Both the position numbers and the translations under genes were made by a program. Below are positions 6,853 to 13,461 of a stretch of 13,464 nucleotides of DNA, piece by piece. The notes below the pieces were generated by a model that saw only the letters and a list, made by a program, of their open reading frames with translations, made no database searches and was not told the DNA's origin. The first letter of the stretch is position 1; every line of letters begins with the position of its first letter. Source of the DNA: an uncultured Collinsella sp. (GTDB lineage Bacteria; Actinomycetota; Coriobacteriia; Coriobacteriales; Coriobacteriaceae); the NCBI GenBank assembly GCA_900542945.1, contig UQPI01000056.1:1-13464 (forward strand), in the 5' to 3' direction.

Positions 6853-6882
6853 CCACCTACATTTTTCGACTTATTCGGCCAC
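6853..6882 (+). repeat. Accessory-segment repeat, copy C (forward)
   Basis: Begins CCACCTACATTTTTCGAC and ends TTCGGCCAC, identical to copy A at 27 of 30 positions. It begins 20 bp after the nuclease stop codon. Confidence 0.8.
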
Positions 6883-6906
6883 CGATGTGCCAGATTGGCT
6901 GCAGCA

Positions 6907-7014
6907 ATGCTCAATATAACTTTAGATAAAACTGATTCTGCAGGAACTCCCGTAGAGGAAGAACTGATTCTCGCGGTATTTAACACGATAAAGTACAAAT
7001 ATGAACAGTTCTAA
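6907..7014 (+). CDS. Possible 35-residue ORF, doubtful
   Basis: An ATG at 6907 opens 35 codons beginning MLNITLDKTDSAGTPVEEEL and ending in a Tyr/Lys-rich KYKYEQF tail. The composition looks protein-like (amphipathic and acidic, then basic), and the frame is open upstream to a TTG at 6814 inside the nuclease gene. There is no ribosome-binding site before the ATG and no family I recognise. It could be a fragment left between two repeat copies, a real small protein, or chance. Confidence 0.2.
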   Translation: MLNITLDKTDSAGTPVEEELILAVFNTIKYKYEQF

Positions 7015-7042
7015 TGCTTCTCAAGGTGGCTTTCTTAGCATG

Positions 7043-7072
7043 CTGGCCGAACATCTCGAAATATGTTGGCGA
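7043..7072 (-). repeat. Accessory-segment repeat, copy D (reversed)
   Basis: On the plus strand it begins CTGGCCGAACATCTCGAAAT and ends TGTTGGCGA. It matches the reverse complement of copy A at 25 of 30 positions. With copy A it forms the outer inverted pair around the whole nuclease segment (5221-7072); with copy C it bounds a 220-bp interval. Confidence 0.75.
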
Positions 7073-7148
7073 GCATTGCGTCGATGTCTCCCAACCCGCA
7101 GAAAATCGCCGAGGCGGCAAGCAGTCATCGAAGTTAACGTAAATTGTA

Positions 7149-7176
7149 TTGACATATGAACATGCGCTCATATAAT
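7149..7176 (+). promoter_or_regulatory. Strong sigma-A promoter of the metal efflux operon
   Basis: A perfect -35 box TTGACA (7149-7154) and a perfect -10 box TATAAT (7171-7176) are separated by 16 bp, so transcription should start near 7183. Operator copy 1 fills the spacer and overlaps both boxes, so a bound repressor would exclude RNA polymerase. The boxes match consensus fully, which fits a promoter that is held off until metal arrives. Confidence 0.88.
7153..7175. promoter_or_regulatory. ArsR/SmtB-type operator copy 1 (in the promoter spacer)
   Basis: The core ATATGAACATGCGCTCATAT (7154-7173) is an imperfect palindrome with ATATGA/TCATAT ends, as in SmtB/CzrA/CadC sites. The 23 bp at 7153-7175 are an exact reverse complement of 7187-7209. 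Its position between -35 and -10 is the classic repressor location. The DNA feature is certain; binding by the adjacent ArsR protein is inferred. Confidence 0.8.
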
Positions 7177-7186
7177 CGGAAGTAAT

Positions 7187-7209
7187 TTATATGAGCGCAT
7201 GTTCATATG
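7187..7209. promoter_or_regulatory. ArsR/SmtB-type operator copy 2 (just after the transcription start)
   Basis: The core ATATGAGCGCATGTTCATAT (7189-7208) is the exact inverse of copy 1, with 11 bp between the two 23-bp units. It covers the first transcribed bases and ends next to the GAAAGGA ribosome-binding site of the repressor gene. Two inverted sites suggest cooperative binding by two repressor dimers. Confidence 0.75.
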
Positions 7210-7222
7210 AAAGGATATTGCA

Positions 7223-7588
7223 ATGAGCAGCCACGCTGATGAAACAAAGACTGGCATCGAGGCCACCGAGCCGATCGTCCCCACCACCTGCTCGCCCGAG
7301 GACCTTCCCGACGAGGAGCTGTTGTACGACCTTGCCGACCTGTTCAAGGTCTTCAGCGACACCACGCGCATCAAGATTCTCTATGCCCTCATGGGTCGCG
7401 AGCTCTGCGTGGCTGACATCGCCGAAGCGACCGCGACCTCGCAGTCTGCGGTGTCGCACCAGCTGCGCACGCTTAAGCAGTCGCACCTGGTCAAGTTCCG
7501 CCGCGACGGCCGCAACATTCTCTACTCGCTTGCCGACGATCACGTCTACACCATGCTTAACCAGGGCATGAGCCATATCTGCGAATAG
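7223..7588 (+). CDS. ArsR/SmtB-family metal-sensing repressor (zinc-type site)
   Basis: This 121-residue winged-helix protein should repress its own operon and release DNA when it binds metal. Domain features are FKVFSDTTRIKILYAL (41-56), the ELCVADIAEA helix (60-69) and the recognition helix SQSAVSHQLRTLK (73-85). The C-terminal helix keeps the full zinc-site pattern of SmtB/CzrA: D105-x-H107, then H118-x2-E121, with the same spacing as SmtB D104, H106, H117 and E120. The alpha-3 region has one cysteine (C62), and an isolated C23 lies near the N-terminus, so a CadC-like Cd/Pb thiolate site is incomplete. This favours Zn sensing, with Cd or Pb possible. The ATG follows a GAAAGGA site. It is the first gene of the operon with the HMA protein and ATPase. 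Confidence 0.92.
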   Translation: MSSHADETKTGIEATEPIVPTTCSPEDLPDEELLYDLADLFKVFSDTTRIKILYALMGRELCVADIAEATATSQSAVSHQLRTLKQSHLVKFRRDGRNILYSLADDHVYTMLNQGMSHICE

Positions 7589-7651
7589 CAATCAACCACG
7601 GTATCAGCGCGGCCGGCACCCAGACCGCTAACACAGGGAAAGGAACCCACC

Positions 7652-7870
7652 ATGAAAAAGCAGTTCAAGCTCGACGAGATCGATTGCGCCAACTGCGCGC
7701 GTGAACTTCAGGACGAGCTGGCTAAGCTCGATGGCGTCAAGTCCGTTTCGGTCAACTTTATGACCCAGAAGCTGACGCTCGAGGCTGACGACGCCGAGTT
7801 CGACGAGGTCCTGGACCGCGTCGTTGAGTTCACCGCCGACGCCGAGCCGGACTGCGAAATCATTCTCTAA
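7652..7870 (+). CDS. Free heavy-metal-associated (HMA) domain protein
   Basis: This 72-residue protein is a single HMA (ferredoxin-like) domain. It has the metal-binding motif DCANCA with C12 and C15 in the first loop, then the usual helix-strand pattern (ELQDELAKLDGVKSVSVNFM, about 18-37, and KLTLEAD). A third cysteine and several acidic residues form the tail (DAEPDCEIIL). In most zinc/cadmium P-type ATPases this domain is fused to the pump's N-terminus. Here the pump at 7970-9922 lacks it, so this gene probably supplies it in trans as a small cytosolic carrier. The ATG follows a GGAAAGGA site, 63 bp past the repressor gene. It is followed by a hairpin and a third operator copy before the ATPase. 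Confidence 0.9.
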   Translation: MKKQFKLDEIDCANCARELQDELAKLDGVKSVSVNFMTQKLTLEADDAEFDEVLDRVVEFTADAEPDCEIIL

Positions 7871-7891
7871 CCCGCGCATACGTTGACCTGT

Positions 7892-7914
7892 AAGGCCGCG
7901 CTTGCCGCGGCCTT
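7892..7914 (+). terminator. Intercistronic hairpin (weak terminator or attenuator)
   Basis: A nine-bp perfect stem, AAGGCCGCG (7892-7900) and CGCGGCCTT (7906-7914), closes a five-base loop CTTGC. It is followed only by TGCTCG, so termination should be partial. Lying between the HMA gene and the ATPase gene, it could lower expression of the pump relative to the two small proteins or stabilise the upstream mRNA. Confidence 0.6.
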
Positions 7915-7927
7915 TGCTCGCGAAATT

Positions 7928-7947
7928 ATATGAGCAAGTGTTCATAC
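7928..7947. promoter_or_regulatory. ArsR/SmtB-type operator copy 3, before the ATPase gene
   Basis: ATATGAGCAAGTGTTCATAC matches operator copy 2 at 16 of 20 positions and keeps the ATATGAGC and TGTTCATA blocks. It sits 22 bp upstream of the ATPase ATG and after the intercistronic hairpin. It may control a separate ATPase promoter, for which I see no good boxes, or act as an auxiliary or roadblock site. Confidence 0.65.
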
Positions 7948-7969
7948 GCTCAAATGGGAGGTTTGAATC

Positions 7970-9922
7970 ATGGCAGCCGCCGATCCCAAAAAGAAAAAGA
8001 AGAAGCGCAAGAAGAAAGAGTCCCTTGAGCACAAGCGCAACCGCATCCTGGTAGCACTGGGCATTTTTGCCGTTGTTTATGCCCTCGACGAGCTCGGCGC
8101 CCTCACTATCGCATTTGGGGAGCCTGGCAACATCTACGCCAGCTTCGCGCTGTTCCTCGTGCCGTTTTTGATTGCCGGATACGACGTACTGCAAAAGGCA
8201 TTCAATAACATCCGCCGCGGCAAGGCCTTCGACGAGAGTTTCCTTATGGCAGTCGCGACCATCGGCGCGTTTGCCATGGTGCTCTTCCCCGATACCGACC
8301 CGCACATGGCCGAAGGCGCCGCCGTCATGCTGTTCTACCAGGTCGGCGAGCTGTTCCAGGCATACGCTGTGGGCAAGAGCCGCAAGTCGATCAGTGCCAT
8401 GATGGACATCGCGCCCGACTACGCTAACGTCGAGCAGCCCGACGGCACGCTCGAGCAAGTCTTCCCCGATGACATCGCCGTCGGCACCGTCATCGTCGTC
8501 AAGCCTGGCGAGCGCGTGCCCATCGACGGCATCATCGTCGAAGGCGAGACACAGCTCGATACCGCCGCCCTTACTGGCGAGTCAGTCCCCCGTCCGGCCA
8601 AAACCGGAGACGATATCATCAGCGGTTGCATCAACATGACGGGCCTCATCCACGTGCGCACCACCAAGCCCTTTGGCGAGTCCACCGTCGCGCGCGTCCT
8701 GGAACTCGTGGAGAATGCCAGCGAAAAGAAGGCGCGCACCGAGAACTTCATCACGCGCTTCGCCCGCGTCTACACGCCCGCCGTCACCGGCGCGGCCGCG
8801 GTACTCGCGCTCGGCGGCGGTTTGGTCACCGGCGCCTGGTCCGACTGGATCCTGCGCGGCCTGACCTTCCTGGTCGTCAGCTGCCCGTGTGCGCTCGTGA
8901 TCAGCGTGCCGCTCAGTTTCTTTGGCGGCATCGGCGGCGCGTCCAAGCTGGGCGTTCTCATCAAGGGTTCCAACTACCTCGAGACGCTCGCCGATGTGGA
9001 CACCGTCGTCTTTGACAAGACGGGCACCCTCACCAACGGCACGTTCTCGGTCGTCGCGGTGCACCCCGAGGCAGGCTATACCGAGCAGTCGCTACTCGAG
9101 GTCGCAGCCCTCGCCGAGTCGTTCTCCGACCATCCCATCGCGCAGTCGGTGCGCACCGCCTTCCAGGGCGAGCTCGATCCCAAGCGCGTAAGCGACTCCG
9201 CCAACGACGCGGGCCATGGCGTGACGGCGACTATCGACAGCAAACATGTCGTCGTCGGCAACGCCAAGATGCTTGCTGCGGCCGGTATCGACGCTCCCAA
9301 TTGCGAGGTCGTCGGTACGATCCTCCACGTGCTCGTCGACGGCACCTATGCCGGCCACATCGTAATTGCCGACACCATCAAGGTCGATGCGGAGCAAACG
9401 ATTCGCGACCTGCACGCCGCCGGCGTCAAGCGCACCGTCATGCTCACGGGCGACCGCGAGGAGGTTGCGGCGTCTGTGGCCAAGCAGCTCGGCCTCGACG
9501 AGTTCCACGCGCAGCTGCTGCCGGGCGACAAGGTCGAGCGTGTTGAAGCGCTGCTCGCGGCCGAAAGTGGCAAGGGCAAGCTCGCCTTTGTCGGCGACGG
9601 TATCAACGACGCGCCTGTGCTTACGCGCGCTGATGTGGGCATTGCCATGGGCGCCATGGGTTCCGACGCCGCGATCGAGGCCGCCGACGTGGTGCTGATG
9701 GACGACAAGCCGTCCAACATCTCCCGCGCGATCCGCGTGGCGCGCAAGACCATGACGATTGTTTGGCAGAACATCATCTTTGCGCTGGGCATTAAGTTGC
9801 TGATTCTGGTGCTTGCGGCACTGGGCATCGCCAACATGTGGCTTGCCGTGTTCGGCGACGTGGGCGTGGCGATCATCGCTATCCTGAACGCCATGCGCGC
9901 GATGGGTGTCAAGAACCTGTAG
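7970..9922 (+). CDS. P1B-2 type heavy-metal translocating ATPase (Zn/Cd/Pb efflux)
   Basis: The 650-residue pump uses ATP to export divalent soft metals across the cell membrane. Motifs in order: TGES (202-205, actuator), SCPC (304-307, membrane metal site), DKTGT with phosphorylated D349, HP (388-389), MLTGD (491-495) and GDGINDAP (542-549). The last membrane pair carries K609 and D630 (FGDVG), the signature of the ZntA/CadA-type P1B-2 group and unlike Cu pumps. Family members usually begin with an HMA domain; here residues 6-25 are a run of lysines and arginines instead, and the HMA domain is a separate gene upstream. The ATG follows a GGGAGG site. Expression is probably controlled by the ArsR repressor through the operators at 7153, 7187 and 7928. 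A cadA/zntA-type name fits, but the preferred metal is unproven. Confidence 0.95.
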   Translation: MAAADPKKKKKKRKKKESLEHKRNRILVALGIFAVVYALDELGALTIAFGEPGNIYASFALFLVPFLIAGYDVLQKAFNNIRRGKAFDESFLMAVATIGAFAMVLFPDTDPHMAEGAAVMLFYQVGELFQAYAVGKSRKSISAMMDIAPDYANVEQPDGTLEQVFPDDIAVGTVIVVKPGERVPIDGIIVEGETQLDTAALTGESVPRPAKTGDDIISGCINMTGLIHVRTTKPFGESTVARVLELVENASEKKARTENFITRFARVYTPAVTGAAAVLALGGGLVTGAWSDWILRGLTFLVVSCPCALVISVPLSFFGGIGGASKLGVLIKGSNYLETLADVDTVVFDKTGTLTNGTFSVVAVHPEAGYTEQSLLEVAALAESFSDHPIAQSVRTAFQGELDPKRVSDSANDAGHGVTATIDSKHVVVGNAKMLAAAGIDAPNCEVVGTILHVLVDGTYAGHIVIADTIKVDAEQTIRDLHAAGVKRTVMLTGDREEVAASVAKQLGLDEFHAQLLPGDKVERVEALLAAESGKGKLAFVGDGINDAPVLTRADVGIAMGAMGSDAAIEAADVVLMDDKPSNISRAIRVARKTMTIVWQNIIFALGIKLLILVLAALGIANMWLAVFGDVGVAIIAILNAMRAMGVKNL

Positions 9923-9938
9923 CGCCTGTGGTCCCTCC

Positions 9939-10068
9939 GGCCGGGACCGGGCTTGGTTTTGAAAACGTCCTCGACCAATGAAGCGCCCCCGTTCTGCTCC
10001 TTCGGAGCTACGAACGGGGGCGCTTCTGGTCTGCGGAGTGTTTTCAAAAACCAAGCCCGGTCCCGGCC
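9939..10068. repeat. 130-bp nested palindrome downstream of the ATPase gene
   Basis: Outer arms at 9939-9966 and 10040-10068 are reverse complements over 28 of 29 bases, with a single extra T in the right arm. An inner stem of 15 perfect pairs (GAAGCGCCCCCGTTC at 9980-9994, partner at 10012-10026) encloses a third stem, GCTCC/GGAGC, around TTC. Short GACC/GGTC pairing lies between the tiers, so the whole segment can fold as one long hairpin. It begins 16 bp after the ATPase stop. It may terminate transcription, but there is no clean U-run. A MITE-like repeat or structured RNA is possible. Confidence 0.85.
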
Positions 10069-10146
10069 TGCGGTAACGTTGCTGGCGGTTCTTGGGCATC
10101 GCTTGCTGGCGGGGTTCCTTGTCTGAGTTGGACTTGGTTGGCGGGG

Positions 10147-10524
10147 CTACTGGTCCCGGTCGCTGTCCCGTCCCAGCATCGCCCTCAGCTTCTCAAAGCT
10201 TTCCTCGCTCAGGCAGTGCTCCATGTGGCAGCCCTCTTGCGACGCGACCTCGGGCGTTACGCCTGCGTCCTCTAGCAGACCTACAAAAAAGCAGTGGCGC
10301 TCCCACATTTGACGGGCAACCTCAAGACCGCGTTCCGTCAGATGCACGTCGCGTTTGCCCATCTCCACGTAGCCGGTGCTCTCCAAGGCCGCCATGGCTT
10401 TAGAGACGCTTGCTTTGGTTACGCCCAAGTATTCGGCAACGTCGATCGAGCGCACGATGCCCTGACGTTCCGATAGGACGTAGATCGATTCGAGATAGTC
10501 TTCTCCGGATTCACGTAGGGCCAT
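10147..10524 (-). CDS. DtxR/MntR-family metal-dependent transcriptional regulator
   Basis: This 125-residue protein has the N-terminal winged helix of DtxR-family repressors: ESGEDYLESIYVL (6-18), IDVAEYLGVTKASVSKAMAALESTGYV (27-53) and the wing with LTERGLEVA. It continues into the dimerisation domain with the metal-site signature GCHMEHCLSEESFEKL (97-112), as in MntR/IdeR (C/H-x-x-E-H). It is shorter than MntR (about 140) and lacks the SH3-like third domain of DtxR. Such proteins bind DNA when loaded with Mn2+ or Fe2+ and repress metal uptake or activate export genes. The ATG is preceded by GAAAGGCGG. It is a single gene. Its own upstream region holds two GTTAGCC copies (10550-10556, 10623-10629) that resemble DtxR half-sites. 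The metal cannot be fixed from sequence. Confidence 0.88.
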   Translation of the reverse strand: MALRESGEDYLESIYVLSERQGIVRSIDVAEYLGVTKASVSKAMAALESTGYVEMGKRDVHLTERGLEVARQMWERHCFFVGLLEDAGVTPEVASQEGCHMEHCLSEESFEKLRAMLGRDSDRDQ

Positions 10525-10545
10525 GGGCCGCCTTTCGCGATGATT

Positions 10546-10556
10546 GCTAGTTAGCC
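10546..10556. promoter_or_regulatory. Possible autoregulatory DtxR-like half-site
   Basis: GCTAGTTAGCC contains the ten-base inverted repeat GCTA-GT-TAGC, and its GTTAGCCT run matches the centre of the DtxR consensus over eight bases. It lies about 22 bp upstream of the regulator's ATG. A second GTTAGCC stands at 10623-10629. Full 19-bp similarity is absent, so this is a weak candidate. Confidence 0.3.
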
Positions 10557-10652
10557 TTTGGATACTTTCCTTGGCTTACTTTACCGCAAAAGTTGACCAT
10601 GTCTTACTGCATTGACCAAAAAGTTAGCCGCGTTTCACAAAACGTGCGAGAT

Positions 10653-10690
10653 GAAAACAAAATGGGGACGCCCCGCAAGGAGTGTCCCCA
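10653..10690 (-). terminator. Intrinsic terminator after the ABC-F / HAD operon
   Basis: On the minus strand TGGGGAC and GTCCCCA (10684-10690 and 10663-10669) pair around a GC-rich loop and are followed by TTTTGTTTTC. It lies 44 bp downstream of the HAD stop codon. Another CGTCCCCA at 10710-10717 can pair with the same TGGGGACG in an alternative, longer hairpin. Confidence 0.7.
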
Positions 10691-10733
10691 GCTGCCGGCA
10701 GAAAAGGAACGTCCCCAGATGCCGAATCCGCAG

Positions 10734-11504
10734 CTACAGCAGGCCAAAGTGTTTGGCGGCGTTGTAGATGCCGTCGTCGTCCACGGCGGTCGTCACGTAG
10801 GTCGCCACGGCCTTCACGGTATCCTGCGCGTTGCCCATGGCCACGCTCGTGCCCACGGCGGCAAACATCGACAGGTCGTTCTCGCCGTCGCCAAAGGCAA
10901 TCGCCTCGCTCGCGTCGATGCCCAGGCGCTCCAGCGTCGCCGCCACACCCAGGTCCTTGCCGCCGTTTGCCGGAATAATGTCGCAGAACAGATCGCACCA
11001 GCGCGTAGTGAGCGAATGCGACACCGCATCGGTCACGATATGCTCGTCGGCCGGGTCCACAAAGGCGCAGAACTGGTAGACCGGTGCGTCAAAGGCGCGC
11101 TCAAACGGTTCCTCGTGGTAGACGATCCCCGCGTTGTTGCCGGCCGTCACCACGCGCTCGGACAGGCGGTTCACAAACGAGTTCTCGCCCTGCATACACA
11201 GCGAGTCGTAGCGTCCCTGCGCCACCTGGTCCACGATCACCGCAACGTCGTCCGGATCGATCGGGCAGCTGCGGTAAACCCCCTCGGCATCAAAGCAGTG
11301 CTGGCCCGAGAGCGTAATGTACGCATCCCAACCCAATTCGAACAGCCAATCGGGCATCTGATAGGTCGGGCGACCCGTGGCGATCACGCACGCAATCCCC
11401 TGCTCATGAAAGCTGTCGAGCACCTGCTGCGCCGACGCCGGAATCCGATGGGTCTTAAAGCTCAGCAACGTGCCGTCGATATCGAAAAACGCGGCCTTGA
11501 TCAT
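10734..11504 (-). CDS. Cof-type HAD-IIB family hydrolase
   Basis: The 256-residue protein is a complete HAD-superfamily phosphatase of the Cof/IIB type, cytosolic enzymes that hydrolyse sugar phosphates, flavin phosphates or similar metabolites. All four motifs are present: D8 and D10 in FFDIDGTLL, T43 in VIATGRP, K183 in GGKDLGV, and D206/D210 in FGDGENDLSMF. The cap lies between motifs II and III (about 85-175), and the length is typical. The ATG is six bases past the stop codon of the ABC-F gene, with a GCGAGG ribosome-binding site in the gap, so the two genes form an operon and are probably translationally coupled. A terminator follows. The substrate is unknown. Confidence 0.93.
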   Translation of the reverse strand: MIKAAFFDIDGTLLSFKTHRIPASAQQVLDSFHEQGIACVIATGRPTYQMPDWLFELGWDAYITLSGQHCFDAEGVYRSCPIDPDDVAVIVDQVAQGRYDSLCMQGENSFVNRLSERVVTAGNNAGIVYHEEPFERAFDAPVYQFCAFVDPADEHIVTDAVSHSLTTRWCDLFCDIIPANGGKDLGVAATLERLGIDASEAIAFGDGENDLSMFAAVGTSVAMGNAQDTVKAVATYVTTAVDDDGIYNAAKHFGLL

Positions 11505-11510
11505 CCTCGC

Positions 11511-13370
11511 CTACTCCTCGCCCTCGAGCCTCTCGCTCGCCTCGAGCCACGCCATCTCCAACTCGTCCATGGCGGCGTGGGCCTCGTCGATCTTTGCCTG
11601 CTGCTCGCCCAGCGCCGTGTAGTTGGTGGGGTCGACCTGAGCCATCGCGGCCTCGGCCTCCTCCACGCGGGCGCGCTGCGTCTCCATTTTGCGCTCGAGC
11701 GAGCTCACCTCGCGGCGAAGCTTCTGGCGCTCGGCGTTGGAAAGGCCATTGGGCTGGCCGCTCGACTTGGGCTTTTCGGCCGCAACCGCTGCGGCGCCGG
11801 TGTCGAACGTGCCGGTCTTGGCGCTCGGCGCGCCCACGGGCTCGCCCTCGGCCGTGGCGTTGCACAGGCGCAGGTACTGGTCGACGCCGCCGGGCATATG
11901 CGTCAGATGACCGTCAAGCAGCGCCCACTGCTGGTCGGTCACGCGCTCCATCAAGAAGCGGTCGTGCGTCACCAGGATCAGCGTGCCCGGCCAGCCGTCG
12001 AGCAGGTCCTCGACAATCGCCAGCATGTCGGTATCCAAGTCGTTGCCCGGCTCGTCCAGGATAAGCACGTTGGGCTCGTCCAGGATCGTCAGCAGCAGCG
12101 ACAGGCGACGGCGCTGGCCGCCCGAAAGATCGCCGATGCGGCTCCAGAGCTGCTGCGTCGTAAAGCCCAGGCGCTCGCAGAGCTTCTCGGGCGAAGTCTC
12201 CTTGCCGTCGATGACGTAGTACTTCTTATAGTTGCTGAGCACCTCGCGTATCGTGTCGCCCATGTAGGGCTCGAGCTCCTCGAGCTGCTGCGACAGCACG
12301 CCAAAGCGCACCGTCTGGCCGATCTTCACGCGGCCGCGCAGGGGCGCGATCTTGCCCTGGATCACGTCGAGCAAGGTCGACTTGCCGGCGCCGTTCTCGC
12401 CCAAAAGACCATAGCGGTCGCCCGCGCCGATAAGCCAGGTCACATCGGAGAGCACCTGCTTGGGCGCACCATCGGTATCTGCATAGCCGGCGTCCACGTC
12501 GACCACGTCGATGACCTGCTTGCCTAGGCGGCTCACCGCCAGGCGCTTGAGCTCCAGCTCGTCACGCACGGGCGGCACGTCGGCGATGAGCTCGCGAGCG
12601 GCATCCACGCGAAACTTGGGCTTGGTGGAGCGCGCCTGGGCGCCACGGCTCAGCCACGCGAGCTCCTTGCGCGCCATGTTGCGACGGCGCTCCTCGGTAA
12701 CCGCGGCCATGCGGTCGCGCTCCACACGCTGCAGGATGTAGGCCGAGTAGCCGCCCTCGAAGGGGTCGACCTGGCCGTCGTGAACCTCCCACATGCTGGT
12801 GCAGACCTCGTCCAAGAACCAGCGATCGTGCGTGACCACGAGCATGGCGCCCTGACCGCGCTGCCAGCGGGCCTTTAAGTGGCGCGCGAGCCAGTTGATG
12901 GTGCGCATGTCCAGGTGGTTGGTGGGCTCGTCGAGCATGAGCACGTCATAGTCGCCGATCAGCAGGCGCGCGAGGTCCACGCGACGGCGCTGGCCGCCCG
13001 AAAGCTCACCCACCGTGCCTTCCCAAGGCACATCGCTGATGAGGCCGGCGAGGATCTGGCGCGTGCGGGGGCTCGACGCCCACTCGTACTCGGGCGTGTC
13101 GCCCACAACGGCATGGTGCACGGTGTCGGTGTCGACAAGCTGGTCCTTTTGGCCGAGCAGACCGATCGTGGTGCCGCGTCGATGCGTCACACGGCCGTCG
13201 TCGGGCTCCAGCGTGCCCGCGAGAACGCTCAGCAGCGTCGACTTGCCGTCACCGTTTTTACCGACAATACCAATGCGGTCGCCCTCGCCCACGCCGAGCG
13301 TCACGCTATCGAAAATATGCTTGGTGGGAAACTCTAGGCTGACGGAATCGCATCCCAAAAGAATCGCCAT
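11511..13370 (-). CDS. ABC-F family ATP-binding protein (Uup-like)
   Basis: The 619-residue protein has two ABC ATPase domains and no membrane segment, the layout of ABC-F ribosome-associated factors (Uup, EttA, antibiotic-resistance ARE). Domain 1 has Walker A GKNGDGKST (37-45), signature LSGGQRRR (123-130) and LMLDEPTNHLD with E148. Domain 2 has GENGAGKST (324-332), LSGGQ (415-419) and LILDEPGNDLD with E440, where Gly replaces the usual Thr. The basic interdomain linker (about 205-280) would reach the tRNA site. Residues 545-619 form a charged coiled coil like the Uup C-terminal domain. The start was set at MAILLGCDSVSLEF behind GAAGGAG, not the longer open frame to 13430. Drug resistance is not indicated by sequence alone. 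It leads the operon with the HAD gene. Confidence 0.93.
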   Translation of the reverse strand: MAILLGCDSVSLEFPTKHIFDSVTLGVGEGDRIGIVGKNGDGKSTLLSVLAGTLEPDDGRVTHRRGTTIGLLGQKDQLVDTDTVHHAVVGDTPEYEWASSPRTRQILAGLISDVPWEGTVGELSGGQRRRVDLARLLIGDYDVLMLDEPTNHLDMRTINWLARHLKARWQRGQGAMLVVTHDRWFLDEVCTSMWEVHDGQVDPFEGGYSAYILQRVERDRMAAVTEERRRNMARKELAWLSRGAQARSTKPKFRVDAARELIADVPPVRDELELKRLAVSRLGKQVIDVVDVDAGYADTDGAPKQVLSDVTWLIGAGDRYGLLGENGAGKSTLLDVIQGKIAPLRGRVKIGQTVRFGVLSQQLEELEPYMGDTIREVLSNYKKYYVIDGKETSPEKLCERLGFTTQQLWSRIGDLSGGQRRRLSLLLTILDEPNVLILDEPGNDLDTDMLAIVEDLLDGWPGTLILVTHDRFLMERVTDQQWALLDGHLTHMPGGVDQYLRLCNATAEGEPVGAPSAKTGTFDTGAAAVAAEKPKSSGQPNGLSNAERQKLRREVSSLERKMETQRARVEEAEAAMAQVDPTNYTALGEQQAKIDEAHAAMDELEMAWLEASERLEGEE

Positions 13371-13436
13371 ATGCCCTGCTCCTTCGTAGAAATTCAACGT
13401 TGTCCATGATAGCAGCGAGCCCCGCCCCAAAACCTA

Positions 13437-13461
13437 CCAAAAAGGGACAGGTTTATTTTGG
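13437..13461. repeat. GGGACAGG-core hairpin at the right edge
   Basis: CCAAAA (13437-13442) and TTTTGG (13456-13461) flank AGGGACAGGTTTA, giving a hairpin with the same GGGACAGG core as the element at 652-686. It lies upstream of the ABC-F gene and close to the window edge, so its full extent is unknown. Confidence 0.55.

Larger units (their letters stand above)
6834..7148. other. Repeat-containing stretch between the nuclease gene and the metal operon
   Basis: About 315 bp with no convincing gene. It holds repeat copies C (6853-6882, forward) and D (7043-7072, reversed), which bracket a short open frame (6907-7014). No terminator was seen after the nuclease stop. GC content rises again only beyond the promoter of the metal operon. 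Confidence 0.55.

Noticed and set aside
5221..7072. CRISPR array
   Set aside because: Only four repeats, in mixed orientation, with unequal intervals including a whole gene, and no cas genes nearby.
9092..10099. Minus-strand open frame of 335 codons
   Set aside because: It is a shadow of the P-type ATPase gene and extends through the palindrome.
10593..12527. Very long plus-strand open frame (644 codons)
   Set aside because: It is antisense to the clear HAD and ABC-F genes, and its His/Arg/Ala-rich translation is typical of a GC-rich shadow frame.
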